Below, one piece after another: positions 1 through 9,175 of a DNA stretch of 64,000 nt. Source of the stretch: an uncultured Kordia sp. (GTDB lineage Bacteria > Bacteroidota > Bacteroidia > Flavobacteriales > Flavobacteriaceae); contig NZ_CANMEZ010000003.1 in assembly GCF_947496985.1 (NCBI RefSeq), positions 248,001 to 312,000 of the forward strand. Reading direction: 5' to 3'. Position 1 is the stretch's first letter. The number at the start of each line of letters is the position of its first letter. The position numbers were made by a program, and so were the translations under genes. The notes beneath the pieces were generated by a model. It was not told the origin of the DNA and made no database searches. It was given only the letters and a program-made list of their open reading frames with translations.

Positions 1-13
1 ACATTGAAAGTCG

Positions 14-21
14 TACTTTTG
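14..21 (+). promoter_or_regulatory. Candidate -7 box in front of menD
   Basis: TACTTTTG fits the Bacteroidetes -7 consensus TAnnTTTG exactly. It ends only 9 bases before the proposed menD ATG, so a transcript from it would have almost no leader. The -33 element would lie outside the window and cannot be judged. Confidence 0.4.
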
Positions 22-29
22 TGATACGA

Positions 30-1778
30 ATGATGTACTCAAAAATCCCACTCGCACAAACTTTAGTTGCGCTTTGTATTGCCAAAGGAATAAACCATGT
101 TGTGATCTCTCCAGGATCGCGAAATGCGCCATTAACTTTAAGTTTTTCACAGCACCCAGCTATACATGCATACAGTATTGTTGATGAACGTTGCGCTGCT
201 TTTTTTGCTTTAGGAATGGCGCAAAAATTAAGGAAACCTGTAGCGGTGATTTGTACTTCAGGTTCTGCCATGTTAAATTATTATCCTGCTATTGCGGAAG
301 CATATTATAGCAATGTGCCTGTTGTGGTTATTTCGGCAGACAGACCAGCCTATTTAATTGATGTTGGAGATGGACAAACCATTCGTCAAAAACATGTCTT
401 CAAAAATCATATCAATTATGAAGCAAATCTAAAACAAGATATTGTTCATAAAAGCACTATTTTACGTGAAACGCATGAATTATCTGAAGAGATGGAGCGT
501 GAATTGCAGAAAAAAGTGCAATCATATAATGAAAAGGAAATCAATTTGGCATTAAATGCAGCTGTAGAAACAAATGGACCAGTTCATATCAACGCGCCTT
601 TTGATGAGCCTTTGTACTTTATGCAGGAAACACAGGATATCTCTCCAACAATAATTCCTCAAAAAAGCAAACCACCTGTAGCTGCTTCAAATATAACTAC
701 AGCCGCAAATGTTTGGAGTACTTCAATTCGAAAATTAGTGTTGGTTGGGACATTGCCACCGAATACAATTTTACGTAAATATTTAGAAATCTTAGCAGAA
801 GATCCGTCAGTGATGGTATTGACCGAAACGACTTCAAATTTACGTGATGAACGATTTTTCAATGCAATTGATCAATTGATTTTACCTATTGAAAAAAACG
901 AAGACTTACTTGATGAATTTCAGCCAGAAGTAATGCTGACACTTGGTGGAATGATTGTTTCAAAGAAAATTAAAGCCATCTTGCGTAAGCGACAACCAAA
1001 ACACCATTGGCATATTCATGAGAATAGAGTATTTGATACTTTTTTCTGTTTGGAACATTTCTTTCAGATGAATCCAAATGATTTTTTTGAATCGTTTTTT
1101 GCGCAAATTACCCCTATTGAAAGTTCATATAAGAACTTTTGGAATACTATAAAAATAGAGCGCGAAGCAAAACATAAAGCCTATTTACAAAAGATAGAAT
1201 TTACAGATTTAAAAGCATTTGAAGCAATTATAGATTCCTTGCCAACTTCGTTAATTTTACACTTAGGAAATAGTTCTACAGTACGTTATGCACAGCTTTT
1301 TCCTATCGATTCTAATATAGAATTGTATTGTAATAGAGGAACTAGTGGAATTGACGGAAGTACGTCAACAGCTGTTGGAACTTCGGTAGTTACAGATAAA
1401 CAAACAATGTTGATAACAGGAGATTTAAGTTTCTTTTACGATAGCAACGCTTTGTGGAATAATTATATTCCGAAAAACTTTAGAATTATATTAGTGAATA
1501 ATAGTGGCGGTGGAATTTTCAGAATCTTGCCTGGAAATAAAAACACAGAGAACTTCAATACGTATTTTGAAACCATTCATTCGCATACAGCAAAACAATT
1601 AGCTGAAATGTATCGTTTTGAATATCGTACAGCTACGAATGAACTTATACTGCAAAAGGAATTGGAGACTTTTTATGATGAAAGTGAACAACCAAAAATT
1701 TTAGAAGTTTTTACACCTCGTATTGATAATGATATTACGTTGATCGATTATTTTAAACACTTTAACGAAAAGCAATAA
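30..1778 (+). CDS. menD: 2-succinyl-5-enolpyruvyl-6-hydroxy-3-cyclohexene-1-carboxylate synthase
   Basis: MenD is the thiamine-diphosphate enzyme that joins isochorismate and 2-oxoglutarate to give SEPHCHC in menaquinone synthesis. The N-terminal part carries ISPGSRNAPLT and VDERCAAFFALGMAQ, which contains the conserved Glu that activates ThDP. The C-terminal part has RGTSGIDGSTSTAVG and the ThDP/Mg motif from GDLSFFYD to NNSGGGIFR. About 582 aa, the normal family length. I chose the ATG at 30 (33 is equally possible) because homologs begin close to the YSKIPLAQT segment. The frame stays open to the left edge, with a GTG at 21. It is the first of five men genes on this strand; the menF and thioesterase genes usually found upstream would be outside the window. 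Confidence 0.95.
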   Translation: MMYSKIPLAQTLVALCIAKGINHVVISPGSRNAPLTLSFSQHPAIHAYSIVDERCAAFFALGMAQKLRKPVAVICTSGSAMLNYYPAIAEAYYSNVPVVVISADRPAYLIDVGDGQTIRQKHVFKNHINYEANLKQDIVHKSTILRETHELSEEMERELQKKVQSYNEKEINLALNAAVETNGPVHINAPFDEPLYFMQETQDISPTIIPQKSKPPVAASNITTAANVWSTSIRKLVLVGTLPPNTILRKYLEILAEDPSVMVLTETTSNLRDERFFNAIDQLILPIEKNEDLLDEFQPEVMLTLGGMIVSKKIKAILRKRQPKHHWHIHENRVFDTFFCLEHFFQMNPNDFFESFFAQITPIESSYKNFWNTIKIEREAKHKAYLQKIEFTDLKAFEAIIDSLPTSLILHLGNSSTVRYAQLFPIDSNIELYCNRGTSGIDGSTSTAVGTSVVTDKQTMLITGDLSFFYDSNALWNNYIPKNFRIILVNNSGGGIFRILPGNKNTENFNTYFETIHSHTAKQLAEMYRFEYRTATNELILQKELETFYDESEQPKILEVFTPRIDNDITLIDYFKHFNEKQ

Positions 1779-1817
1779 CTTGCAACTTCAAAGAATAAAG
1801 AATATTTCTACTTCTAC

Positions 1818-1825
1818 TACTTTTG
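1818..1825 (+). promoter_or_regulatory. Candidate -7 box before the DUF2853 gene
   Basis: TACTTTTG matches TAnnTTTG about 50 bases upstream of the start at 1875. No TTG lies at the expected -33 distance, so support is weak. Confidence 0.35.
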
Positions 1826-1874
1826 AAAATATATATTATTAATCATTTTATAATTAAACAAATTTTAACGAGTT

Positions 1875-2216
1875 ATGAGTAAAAGAGACGAGCTTATCAC
1901 AAAGTACGCTGCAGATTTAAAAGACAAGTGTGGAGTTACTGCTGACATGGATTTATTGACAAAAGTAACTATCGGATGTGGACCAGCTATTTACAATAAA
2001 GACGCTGCTACCGTTTCAGGATCTGATGAAAAAGAGCTAGCTACTGTAAAAAACAATTTCTTAATCAAAAAGTTAGGATTAGCTGATAGTGCTGATTTAA
2101 ACAAAGCAATTGATGGAGTTATGGAACAGTATGGTCGTTCTAACAGAAACAAATACAGAGCTGTTGTATATTATTTACTAACAGTGCATTTCGGAAAACA
2201 AGAAGTATACAGTTAA
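1875..2216 (+). CDS. DUF2853 family protein
   Basis: A 113-aa soluble protein, mostly helical by composition, with no signal peptide. It contains CGVTADMDLLTKVTIGCGPA near the N-terminus and a C-terminal NRNKYRAVVYYLL segment typical of the DUF2853 family as I know it from Bacteroidetes. No enzymatic motif is visible. It sits 96 bases after menD and is closed by its own hairpin terminator, so it can be made from its own short transcript. The position between menD and the S1 protein is a neighbourhood I recall from other flavobacteria. Function unknown. Confidence 0.75.
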   Translation: MSKRDELITKYAADLKDKCGVTADMDLLTKVTIGCGPAIYNKDAATVSGSDEKELATVKNNFLIKKLGLADSADLNKAIDGVMEQYGRSNRNKYRAVVYYLLTVHFGKQEVYS

Positions 2217-2237
2217 GAGTACTATTATATATGTTTT

Positions 2238-2275
2238 AAAAAGCGCTATCCTTTTATGGGATGGCGTTTTTTTAT
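2238..2275 (+). terminator. Rho-independent terminator after DUF2853 gene
   Basis: CGCTATCC and GGATGGCG pair as an 8-bp stem (one G-T pair) around a short loop, extended by an A-run on the left and a T7 run on the right. Confidence 0.8.
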
Positions 2276-2303
2276 TGTAATCGTTAGATAAAACGTACCT
2301 TTG
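2275..2303 (+). promoter_or_regulatory. Bacteroidetes-type promoter for the S1 protein gene
   Basis: TTG at 2275-2277, an 18-base spacer, then TACCTTTG at 2296-2303, an exact TAnnTTTG. The box ends 17 bases before the ATG at 2321, giving a short leader. One of the best promoter matches in the window. Confidence 0.65.
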
Positions 2304-2320
2304 GCGAAAATTTAAACAGA

Positions 2321-3151
2321 ATGATTCATTTAGGACAACTCAATACATTAGAAATATTAAGAGAAACGCCTCCAGGACTTTTCTTGGGCGATGAGGAAGG
2401 AAATGAAATATTGTTGCCAAATAAATATGTGCCAACTTCTTTTGAAATAGGAGATAAGTTGTCGGTATTTGCTTATTTGGATAGTCATGAACGTCCTGTA
2501 ACAACCACTTTGAAACCCTATACGAAAGTAAATGAATTTGCTTTGTTACGTGTAACTGCGTTAAGTGATTACGGAGCTTTTTTAGATTGGGGATTGGAGA
2601 AAGATTTATTTGTTCCTTTTAAAGAACAAGCACGTGATATGCTAGAAGGAAAATGGTATGTTGTGTATTGTTATTTGGATGAAGAAACGAATCGTTTGGT
2701 TGGCTCAAGCAAAACAAATAAGTTTTTAAGTAATGAAGAGTTAACGGTTGAGCGTTTTGATGAGGTTGATTTGATTGTTTCTCGTTTTACAGATTTAGGT
2801 GTTGAAATGATTATCAATCAACAACACAAAGGTTTGGTGTACAATGATGAAATTTACAAAGATTTAAAACTAGGAGAACGCTTAAAAGGTGTTATCAAAA
2901 AAATTAGAGAAGACAATAAAATCGATTTGTCCTTACAGCATATTGGATACAAAAACATAGAACCTTCTGCACAAGTAGTGTTAGATGCTTTACAGCAAAA
3001 TAAAGGAACTTTGCCGTTACATGATAAAAGCGATCCTGAAGAAATAAAAAGACGCTTAGGAATGAGTAAGAAGAGTTTCAAAAAAGCAATAGGAAGTTTG
3101 TACAAGCAAAAACAAATAGCTATAAAAGAAAACGGAATAGAATTATTATAA
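2321..3151 (+). CDS. CvfB-like S1 RNA-binding protein
   Basis: A 276-aa cytoplasmic protein with CvfB/YitL architecture: three S1-like OB domains (roughly residues 1-65, 70-140 and 145-210) followed by a winged-helix segment (about 225-276) with EEIKRRLGMSKKSFKKAI. The middle S1 repeat shows FALLRVTALSDYGAFLDWG and the third shows GERLKGVIKKIREDNKIDLSL. Family members bind RNA and affect virulence-factor expression in Staphylococcus; the role in Bacteroidetes is not established. It has its own promoter just after the DUF2853 terminator and converges on the LamG lipoprotein gene. Confidence 0.85.
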   Translation: MIHLGQLNTLEILRETPPGLFLGDEEGNEILLPNKYVPTSFEIGDKLSVFAYLDSHERPVTTTLKPYTKVNEFALLRVTALSDYGAFLDWGLEKDLFVPFKEQARDMLEGKWYVVYCYLDEETNRLVGSSKTNKFLSNEELTVERFDEVDLIVSRFTDLGVEMIINQQHKGLVYNDEIYKDLKLGERLKGVIKKIREDNKIDLSLQHIGYKNIEPSAQVVLDALQQNKGTLPLHDKSDPEEIKRRLGMSKKSFKKAIGSLYKQKQIAIKENGIELL

Positions 3152-3183
3152 AAAAACGGCTTTATAAAAAATCAAATTTTCGT

Positions 3184-3205
3184 TAAGCCGAATTTGATTC
3201 GGTTT
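3184..3205. repeat. Short inverted repeat in a convergent intergenic region
   Basis: AGCCGAAT and ATTCGGTT flank a 3-base loop, directly before the larger bidirectional terminator. It may add to termination or be a relic of an intergenic repeat. Confidence 0.35.
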
Positions 3206-3224
3206 CTTATCATCATTGAAAACA

Positions 3225-3266
3225 AAAAGCGCCATGCTGAATCAAGTTCAGAATGGCGTTTTTTTA
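3225..3266. terminator. Bidirectional terminator between convergent genes
   Basis: CGCCATGCTGAA pairs with TTCAGAATGGCG (one internal mismatch) around the loop TCAAG, with A-rich sequence on the left and a T-run on the right. It serves the S1 protein gene and the LamG gene. Confidence 0.8.
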
Positions 3267-3281
3267 TTTTTTTTTGATGAA

Positions 3282-4013
3282 TTATTGTTTGTATAAATAT
3301 TCAATAAAATCTAATGATTTTGCATCGCTGTACATGCGCAAATCATCAATACTTCCTTGAAATGGATTTTTTGCTGTAGGATCACTTCCTAAAATTAATG
3401 GCAATGCTGAAGTAGATAATTCCCCATTAATATATTTTAAAACCGCTGGTTTTCCATTGATATATAAATACATCGTATCATCTTTTAAAATACAAGTAAC
3501 CATATACCAAGTTTCTTTTTCATAATCAAACTTTCGTAATTCTTGTTCAATTCCAAAAGGAGCAATAGAAAAGATAATATCGTTTGTTGCTTTTTGAATT
3601 TCATCTTTTGGTGTATGACCTAAAGAAATGCCATATGCAGCTTTTATTTCTTTATCGTCGGAAACATTTTTAAACAATACTTGTTGTAAATGATTTGCAT
3701 CAGTTTTAATCCAAACATTAATAGTAAACTCTGTAGTAAAATTGATATGATCGCTTGCCGGAATTAGAATTTTATCATCTATTCCGTCAAAATAAAATGC
3801 ATGATTTGGATTCGCATAGCGATCATGTGTAAGCTTTACACCGCTAGTAGTTGCTGTTACATTAAAATTACTTGCATCTTTGGTATTTCCATCAAATGCG
3901 TAATGAGCTACTAACTTTTGGGATAAATCGAATGTTTGTTCTTCTTCTTCGACGCTGCAACTACTAAAAGCTAAAAGTGCTATAAGGCAGCTAATTAGAT
4001 ACGTGGTTCTCAT
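3282..4013 (-). CDS. LamG-domain lipoprotein
   Basis: A 243-aa protein with a lipoprotein signal (LLAFSSC, lipidated Cys near residue 19) and an acidic stretch EEEEQ after the Cys. That acidic stretch resembles the export signal that sends Bacteroidetes lipoproteins to the cell surface. The rest is a concanavalin A/LamG jelly roll: LVAHYAFDGNTKDASN at the start, ATTSGVKLTHDRYANPNHAF, FTINVWIKTD, WYMVTCILKDDTMYLYINGK, and GSIDDLRMY near the end. Such domains usually bind carbohydrate or protein. No catalytic residues recognised. It is the downstream gene of a minus-strand group with the two genes to its right. Confidence 0.8.
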   Translation of the reverse strand: MRTTYLISCLIALLAFSSCSVEEEEQTFDLSQKLVAHYAFDGNTKDASNFNVTATTSGVKLTHDRYANPNHAFYFDGIDDKILIPASDHINFTTEFTINVWIKTDANHLQQVLFKNVSDDKEIKAAYGISLGHTPKDEIQKATNDIIFSIAPFGIEQELRKFDYEKETWYMVTCILKDDTMYLYINGKPAVLKYINGELSTSALPLILGSDPTAKNPFQGSIDDLRMYSDAKSLDFIEYLYKQ

Positions 4014-4078
4014 GGTAAAATCAGTTTTTTGATGATTGATGATTGATTCTAATAATGCATCAAAAATAATACCAAAAA

Positions 4079-5353
4079 CTAATTTTCTATGCTGTAATTT
4101 TCTTTAAATTCTGGAAACTCCTTGCTGAAATAATAAAGATCCGGGGAAAGCTGAATTAACGGAGGAATGGAATCTGATTTCAAATATTTTACAAAAGGAT
4201 GATGATTATACACATTAGATCGAATCAAACCATGTTTCATATCATTGAGTGATTTATTCAACATATAATAATGACTTCCGCCATAAAAATTACCAGAAAG
4301 CATATTTGATACTCTAAATATTCTAATCGCTTCTGTATACGTATGTATATTTTGGTCATATTCCATGTAACCATATTTTACTAACTCGTCAAATTCCTTT
4401 AAAATGTTAATCAATTCGTTAGCTTCTGCTGAGTTTGGAGCTACTTTTTTTAATTGACGATATACATGATATGGTTGTGTGTAATAGTAATTGTCATAAA
4501 ATTCTAAATAGTATCCTTTAAAGTTATGAATCATAATTTTCTCTAAAAGAATCTGTTTCATGCTAATTTTTTCATCACTTTTAAATGCAGTTTTTAGTTC
4601 CAAGAGTAAGTTTTCTAATTCCTTTGATCTTGTTTGTTTTACTGTTGTAATTGTTTCTGCATCAAACGTTACTTGATATGTTTTTTGTGCATGTGCAATT
4701 TCCTTATCTATATACTCAAAATCTTCTGCATGCATTTTTTCATAAGCAATTTTAGAATACGAATACATAGGAATATTCACAAAACTGAGTAGTGTTGTTG
4801 TAGTCAAAAGAATTCCAAAAATATAGAGCATCCAACGTTGTGTTTTTAAATATCTAGAAGCTTCTGTCCAGATGCTGAAAAGCATATAAATAGGAATCAA
4901 AAAGATAACCCATCCATAGGATTCAATAATTTCAAGCTTTACATATACATTTGGAATAATAACTTTATGAATAAATCCGATTCCGATATATAAAGCTAAA
5001 TAATGTATAAATAATGAATAATGTGTTATTCGTAATGTGGTAAGTCGAAACGTTTTTTGAAAATGATAAGTCGGTTTTTGAAACCAATAACGAAGCATTA
5101 CATTACTTCCTAAAACACTAGTAAAAGCAATGAGTAATGTTTTTTCATACCATATCGTTTCTGTATTGTCTATGTATATATAGTAACCTAAACATATTTT
5201 AAAATACTCGGCGAACTCTAAAAGAAAATAGATAAACAAAAAGAAAATTACAGCATTCAATATTCCCAAACCAATACCTGTCCAAAAACGAATTTTTCCG
5301 ATACTATGAATATTAATATATGGTTTGAGTTGAATTCTTTTATCTTTATCCAT
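4079..5353 (-). CDS. Polytopic membrane protein of unknown function
   Basis: A 424-aa protein not recognised as a named family. The first 200 residues contain about five hydrophobic helices (for example GIGLGILNAVIFFLFIYFLL and YGWVIFLIPIYMLFSI). The second half is soluble, rich in charged and aromatic residues, with ALE-like helices and repeated Tyr (YYLEFYDNYYYTQPY). It lies 30 bases downstream of the C1B peptidase gene, so the two are probably co-transcribed; a functional link to that secreted protease is only inferred from position. Confidence 0.6.
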   Translation of the reverse strand: MDKDKRIQLKPYINIHSIGKIRFWTGIGLGILNAVIFFLFIYFLLEFAEYFKICLGYYIYIDNTETIWYEKTLLIAFTSVLGSNVMLRYWFQKPTYHFQKTFRLTTLRITHYSLFIHYLALYIGIGFIHKVIIPNVYVKLEIIESYGWVIFLIPIYMLFSIWTEASRYLKTQRWMLYIFGILLTTTTLLSFVNIPMYSYSKIAYEKMHAEDFEYIDKEIAHAQKTYQVTFDAETITTVKQTRSKELENLLLELKTAFKSDEKISMKQILLEKIMIHNFKGYYLEFYDNYYYTQPYHVYRQLKKVAPNSAEANELINILKEFDELVKYGYMEYDQNIHTYTEAIRIFRVSNMLSGNFYGGSHYYMLNKSLNDMKHGLIRSNVYNHHPFVKYLKSDSIPPLIQLSPDLYYFSKEFPEFKENYSIEN

Positions 5354-5383
5354 ATACTGTCTGTATATAAATAACTAAGAATG

Positions 5384-6505
5384 TTACAATCCTAATTTCT
5401 GGCGTAATGCTTTTGGTAACGCATCTTTATGAATCATCACAGAGATTGTTTTCAATCTAAAAAAAGCTTCACTCATGTTCACATGTCCATCATTTGGAAC
5501 ACGTTCAGTGTTACTTCCCCAAGAATTTTTTACACGGAAATATGTATTTCCATTTTGATCTTCTGTTAAGCCTGTAATGTGCATTAAATGATCATCGGTA
5601 GTTGTATAATTTTCAAATTCTTGTTGACGATATGTTGCAGTAATTGACTTTTCTTTGCGAATTTCAGCAGAAAACTCTTTTTTATCTTTTACAGCTTCTT
5701 CAGGAATTGTAGCAACCGCATACTTTGCAGAAAATGTAGCTTCTGAAACATCACAATCCAATTCAACAGAATAACCAGTCTTCAATGCGTTTTTAGTTAC
5801 AGAAACTAATTCATCTAAAGTTACATTATAAAAACTTCCGTTAGAAAAGTTATCCGGAATATTCAATATAAACGATTCATAATACGGTTGATGTGTAAAA
5901 GAAGTAAGTGTTACATAATCATCAGGATTGATCTTTGTCATCTCTAGAAATGATTCAGGCGTATATGTTTTTCCTTCATATGAAAAAGATTCAGGACGCT
6001 TTCCTAAATAAATATCTAAAACACTTTCAATAGCAGGCTTCCAGTTTAGGGATAATTTCTTAGCAGGATTTTTAATATACGTATCCAACATTGCTTTTAA
6101 AACAGCTACCATTTCGGCGTGATTATGGTTTTTTTGTAATGCTTGTAAACCAGAGTATGCACTATTTGGAACTAATCCGTTTGATTTTATAGCATTCATT
6201 ACATCGTGCGCCAATCCACCTTGACTAAATTGTGTTTTTCCTTGTCGCATCACATAATTCCAAGCTTTTTTTGGATAAGTGTTTCGTACATTAAACATTT
6301 CAGAAATATTGATTTGTTTTCCTGTCAAACGTATAATTTCAGATTCTAGAAAAGAAGAAGCCGAAAAACTCCAACAAGTTCCTGTACGTCCTTGGCTAAT
6401 TACGGGTGTTGCTTCTAAATCAACAACAGTTTTAAATTTATAATCTTGCGCAAAAGCATTGATAGTAAAACAAAATAAAAAAGCGGATAATAGTATTTTT
6501 TTCAT
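5384..6505 (-). CDS. Secreted C1B-type cysteine peptidase (aminopeptidase C/bleomycin hydrolase-like)
   Basis: A 373-aa papain-fold protein of the PepC/bleomycin hydrolase branch. A Sec signal peptide (MKKILLSAFLFCFTINAFAQ) precedes the catalytic Cys at about residue 44 in SQGRTGTCWSFSASSFLESE. His (about 306, DDHLMHITGL) and Asn (about 327, RVKNSWG) complete the triad. It is shorter than cytoplasmic PepC (about 450 aa) and exported, so it likely acts in the periplasm on peptides. The long insertion between Cys and His is typical of C1B. It diverges from menB across a 194-base intergenic region. Confidence 0.85.
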   Translation of the reverse strand: MKKILLSAFLFCFTINAFAQDYKFKTVVDLEATPVISQGRTGTCWSFSASSFLESEIIRLTGKQINISEMFNVRNTYPKKAWNYVMRQGKTQFSQGGLAHDVMNAIKSNGLVPNSAYSGLQALQKNHNHAEMVAVLKAMLDTYIKNPAKKLSLNWKPAIESVLDIYLGKRPESFSYEGKTYTPESFLEMTKINPDDYVTLTSFTHQPYYESFILNIPDNFSNGSFYNVTLDELVSVTKNALKTGYSVELDCDVSEATFSAKYAVATIPEEAVKDKKEFSAEIRKEKSITATYRQQEFENYTTTDDHLMHITGLTEDQNGNTYFRVKNSWGSNTERVPNDGHVNMSEAFFRLKTISVMIHKDALPKALRQKLGL

Positions 6506-6651
6506 CAGGTTATTTATATTTTATTAATTCGGTCAGATGGAATTCACTAAAAATTACTTTTGTAATAATAAACTATTAATAATAGCTTATTTCATCTGAA
6601 ATGGTATGGTTTAATATATGTTTCTTTACAAGAATTAGAATGGATAAAATC

Positions 6652-6681
6652 TTGAAAAGTGTGTAAAATGAATTATTTTTA
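6652..6681 (+). promoter_or_regulatory. Candidate promoter of menB
   Basis: TTG at 6652-6654, a 19-base spacer, and TATTTTTA at 6674-6681 (TAnnTTTG with the final G replaced by A), ending 18 bases before the menB ATG. Confidence 0.45.
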
Positions 6682-6699
6682 CGCAAAATACTAAAAAAT

Positions 6700-7539
6700 A
6701 TGAGTAAACCTGATTGGAAAACAGTAAAAGAATACGAAGATATTACATATAAAAAGGCAAATGGAGTTGCCCGAATCGCTTTTAACCGACCAGATGTACG
6801 AAATGCATTCCGCCCGCATACAACAAGTGAATTGTTAGATGCTTTCAGAGATGCGCATGAAGATGTAACTATTGGAGTTGTATTACTTTCTGCGGAAGGT
6901 CCATCTAGCAAAGATGGTATATATTCTTTCTGTAGTGGTGGCGATCAAAAAGCTAGAGGTCATCAAGGATATGTTGGACAAGATGGATACCATAGATTAA
7001 ATATTTTAGAAGTACAACGTTTAATTCGTTTCATGCCAAAAGCAGTTATCTGTGTAGTGCCAGGTTGGGCAGTTGGTGGCGGACATAGTTTGCATGTCGT
7101 TTGCGATTTAACATTAGCAAGTAAAGAACACGCTATTTTTAAACAAACGGATGCTGATGTAACAAGTTTTGATGCAGGATATGGTTCAGCATATTTGGCA
7201 AAAATGGTTGGACAGAAAAAAGCCAGAGAAATCTTTTTCTTAGGGCGAAACTATTCAGCACAAGAAGCATACGAAATGGGCATGGTAAACGCAGTAATTC
7301 CACATGCCGAATTGGAAGATACAGCGTACGAATGGGCACAAGAAATCTTAGCAAAATCGCCAACCTCTATCAAAATGTTGAAATTCGCAATGAATTTAAC
7401 TGATGACGGAATGGTTGGACAACAAGTGTTTGCAGGTGAAGCAACACGTTTAGCCTACATGACAGACGAAGCCAAAGAAGGTAGAGATGCTTTCCTTGAA
7501 AAACGTAAGCCAAACTTTGAGAAAAAGTGGATTCCATAA
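6700..7539 (+). CDS. menB: 1,4-dihydroxy-2-naphthoyl-CoA synthase
   Basis: MenB is the crotonase-fold enzyme that closes the ring of o-succinylbenzoyl-CoA to 1,4-dihydroxy-2-naphthoyl-CoA. The 279-aa protein shows IAFNRPDVRNAFRP near the N-terminus, the CoA/oxyanion segment FCSGGDQKARG, VPGWAVGGGHSLHVVCDLTLAS, and the MenB-specific QTDADVTSFDAGYGSAYLAKMVGQ region. The C-terminal GEATRLAYMTDEAKEGRDAFLEKRKPNF is also typical. Length is normal. It has its own probable promoter and does not overlap its neighbours. Confidence 0.96.
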   Translation: MSKPDWKTVKEYEDITYKKANGVARIAFNRPDVRNAFRPHTTSELLDAFRDAHEDVTIGVVLLSAEGPSSKDGIYSFCSGGDQKARGHQGYVGQDGYHRLNILEVQRLIRFMPKAVICVVPGWAVGGGHSLHVVCDLTLASKEHAIFKQTDADVTSFDAGYGSAYLAKMVGQKKAREIFFLGRNYSAQEAYEMGMVNAVIPHAELEDTAYEWAQEILAKSPTSIKMLKFAMNLTDDGMVGQQVFAGEATRLAYMTDEAKEGRDAFLEKRKPNFEKKWIP

Positions 7540-7662
7540 ATGAGTAGTGCGTATTGAGATGTTGTTAGTATAGAGGTTTTACTTTGATATAGCATCTTTA
7601 CCTATTTTCCAATAAATATAGTATAAGAACGTTATTGTCTAATACTAATGAAACCAATTACC

Positions 7663-8283
7663 ATGAAAAAACTACTCATAGCTTTCATATTTCTAAGTTT
7701 TCAATTTGGAAACGCACAAGATAAGGATACTGTACATTTGGAACCTTTGTTTGATATTGGATTGCATTATCCATTATCAACAGGCGATAACTTTATTGCA
7801 AATGGTTATGTAGGATTGATAGGTGCTGACGTGCGTTATCAATTTGCTGACACACGATTACTATCGATAAAAGCGAATGTTACTGTAGATTATTTTGATT
7901 ATACTTTTTTTGATGATGTAAATGGTGGCGCTTTTGTTATAAAACCAGAAATTATAGGTGAATTCAATATACCAAGTATTCCAAAACTTAAACCGTATGT
8001 GTCTTTAGGATATAGTTTTTTCACGGTTTCGTTAAAAACATCTTCAACAGGTTTTGACATTATCAGCAATCCTGATCCTGTATTTCAACCTAATGATGAA
8101 CGCGTAAGCGATACGCAAAGCGGTATTAGTTATGGTTTTGGCGTTGCTTATGATATTACTGATAGCTTCTTTTTAGAAGTCTCTGCCGATTTTATAAAAC
8201 TTGATTTAGACGGAGATATTTCTGGAAATAGATTCAACGAAAATATTCATACTGTTGGAATGGGAGTTGGTGTACGACTATAA
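7663..8283 (+). CDS. Outer-membrane beta-barrel protein
   Basis: About 206 aa with a Sec signal (MKKLLIAFIFLSFQFGNAQ) and alternating amphipathic strands ending in a C-terminal hydrophobic strand (TVGMGVGVRL), like small OmpA/OmpX-type porin-like barrels (outer_membrane beta-barrel family). An in-frame ATG at 7648 would add MKPIT; I prefer 7663 because it puts the signal peptide at the very start. YVSLGYSFFTVSLKT and SYGFGVAYDITDSFFLEVSADF look like adjacent barrel hairpins. Ligand and role unknown. A single-gene insertion between menB and menA. Confidence 0.7.
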   Translation: MKKLLIAFIFLSFQFGNAQDKDTVHLEPLFDIGLHYPLSTGDNFIANGYVGLIGADVRYQFADTRLLSIKANVTVDYFDYTFFDDVNGGAFVIKPEIIGEFNIPSIPKLKPYVSLGYSFFTVSLKTSSTGFDIISNPDPVFQPNDERVSDTQSGISYGFGVAYDITDSFFLEVSADFIKLDLDGDISGNRFNENIHTVGMGVGVRL

Positions 8284-8359
8284 AAATGTTAAATTTTAAA
8301 TATTGAATGAATCTTAGGGTATAGAAAATAAAGTAAAGAGAAAAACAATATTTAATAAA

Positions 8360-9175
8360 CTATTTCTTTGTCCAAATAAACGTTTCCCAACCATCGTATG
8401 TGCCATAATGTTCATAGGCAAACTTCATTAATTCTTGAGTGATTTTTGAAATACGTTCCATTGAAGTTGTGTCTTCGCGATGAAATTTAACTTCGTAAGG
8501 TTGCGATTTATCATCAATCGTTTTTTCATAATCAATCGTATAGGAAAGCTCTTTAATTTTTGCAATGAACAGTTTTCTACCTTCTTCAGTTGGAAACTTA
8601 GCGTAATGCTCTATTTTTCGAGCGTGTTCAGCAACGTCACCAGCATTTCTAAGTTGAATCAATGTATCACGATTCGACATGAAGTTTTTTATTTCATCAT
8701 TCGGATACAAGAAATCCTTGTACAATTCCCAAGAGATATCTTCTCTTACAAATACTTTATATGTTTCTCTACTATACTTTTTAGCAAACAATTTATCAAT
8801 CTTAGCTTCTAAACCAGAAGCATCTTGTATATAATAATATTCAAAACGATTTCCATCATACATAAACGAACCTACATAATAATTGTTTGCAGACTTGTTA
8901 ATGGCATCAAAAATATCATCTTTAACTTGGTATAACTTCTTCAATTTATTCCCTATCGGGAAATCACTTTCTTTAGTAACGCGATAGTCAATTTTTACAT
9001 AAAACAGAAAGTCAAAACCATTCACAGGCGCTTGGTCAATCAAATCCATACGGACATTGGTGGAGCTCACACCTTTTTCTTGTTTTGCTTGATAGGTGTT
9101 CCAAACAGCTCCATCTTGCGCGAGCACAAAAAGTAAAGGAAAAAATAGAAACAATAAGCTGAAATTCAATTTCAT
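8360..9175 (-). CDS. Exported DUF695 / RraB-like domain protein
   Basis: A 271-aa protein with signal peptide MKLNFSLLFLFFPLLFVLAQ (start at 9175 chosen over an ATG at 9211 that would push the signal inward). The first half resembles DUF695 (WNTYQAKQ, FDFLFYVKIDYR, MYDGNRFEYYYIQDASGLEAK). The C-terminal 60 residues (KFHREDTTSMERISKITQEL to YGTYDGWETFIW) resemble the RraB fold, with its characteristic YDGWET. RraB inhibits RNase E in E. coli, but this copy is exported, so that role cannot apply directly. Assignment is from remembered motifs. Confidence 0.6.
   Translation of the reverse strand: MKLNFSLLFLFFPLLFVLAQDGAVWNTYQAKQEKGVSSTNVRMDLIDQAPVNGFDFLFYVKIDYRVTKESDFPIGNKLKKLYQVKDDIFDAINKSANNYYVGSFMYDGNRFEYYYIQDASGLEAKIDKLFAKKYSRETYKVFVREDISWELYKDFLYPNDEIKNFMSNRDTLIQLRNAGDVAEHARKIEHYAKFPTEEGRKLFIAKIKELSYTIDYEKTIDDKSQPYEVKFHREDTTSMERISKITQELMKFAYEHYGTYDGWETFIWTKK

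Noticed and set aside
6576-6911. A 111-aa minus-strand frame overlapping menB
   Set aside because: It overlaps the menB start and promoter and has no family features.
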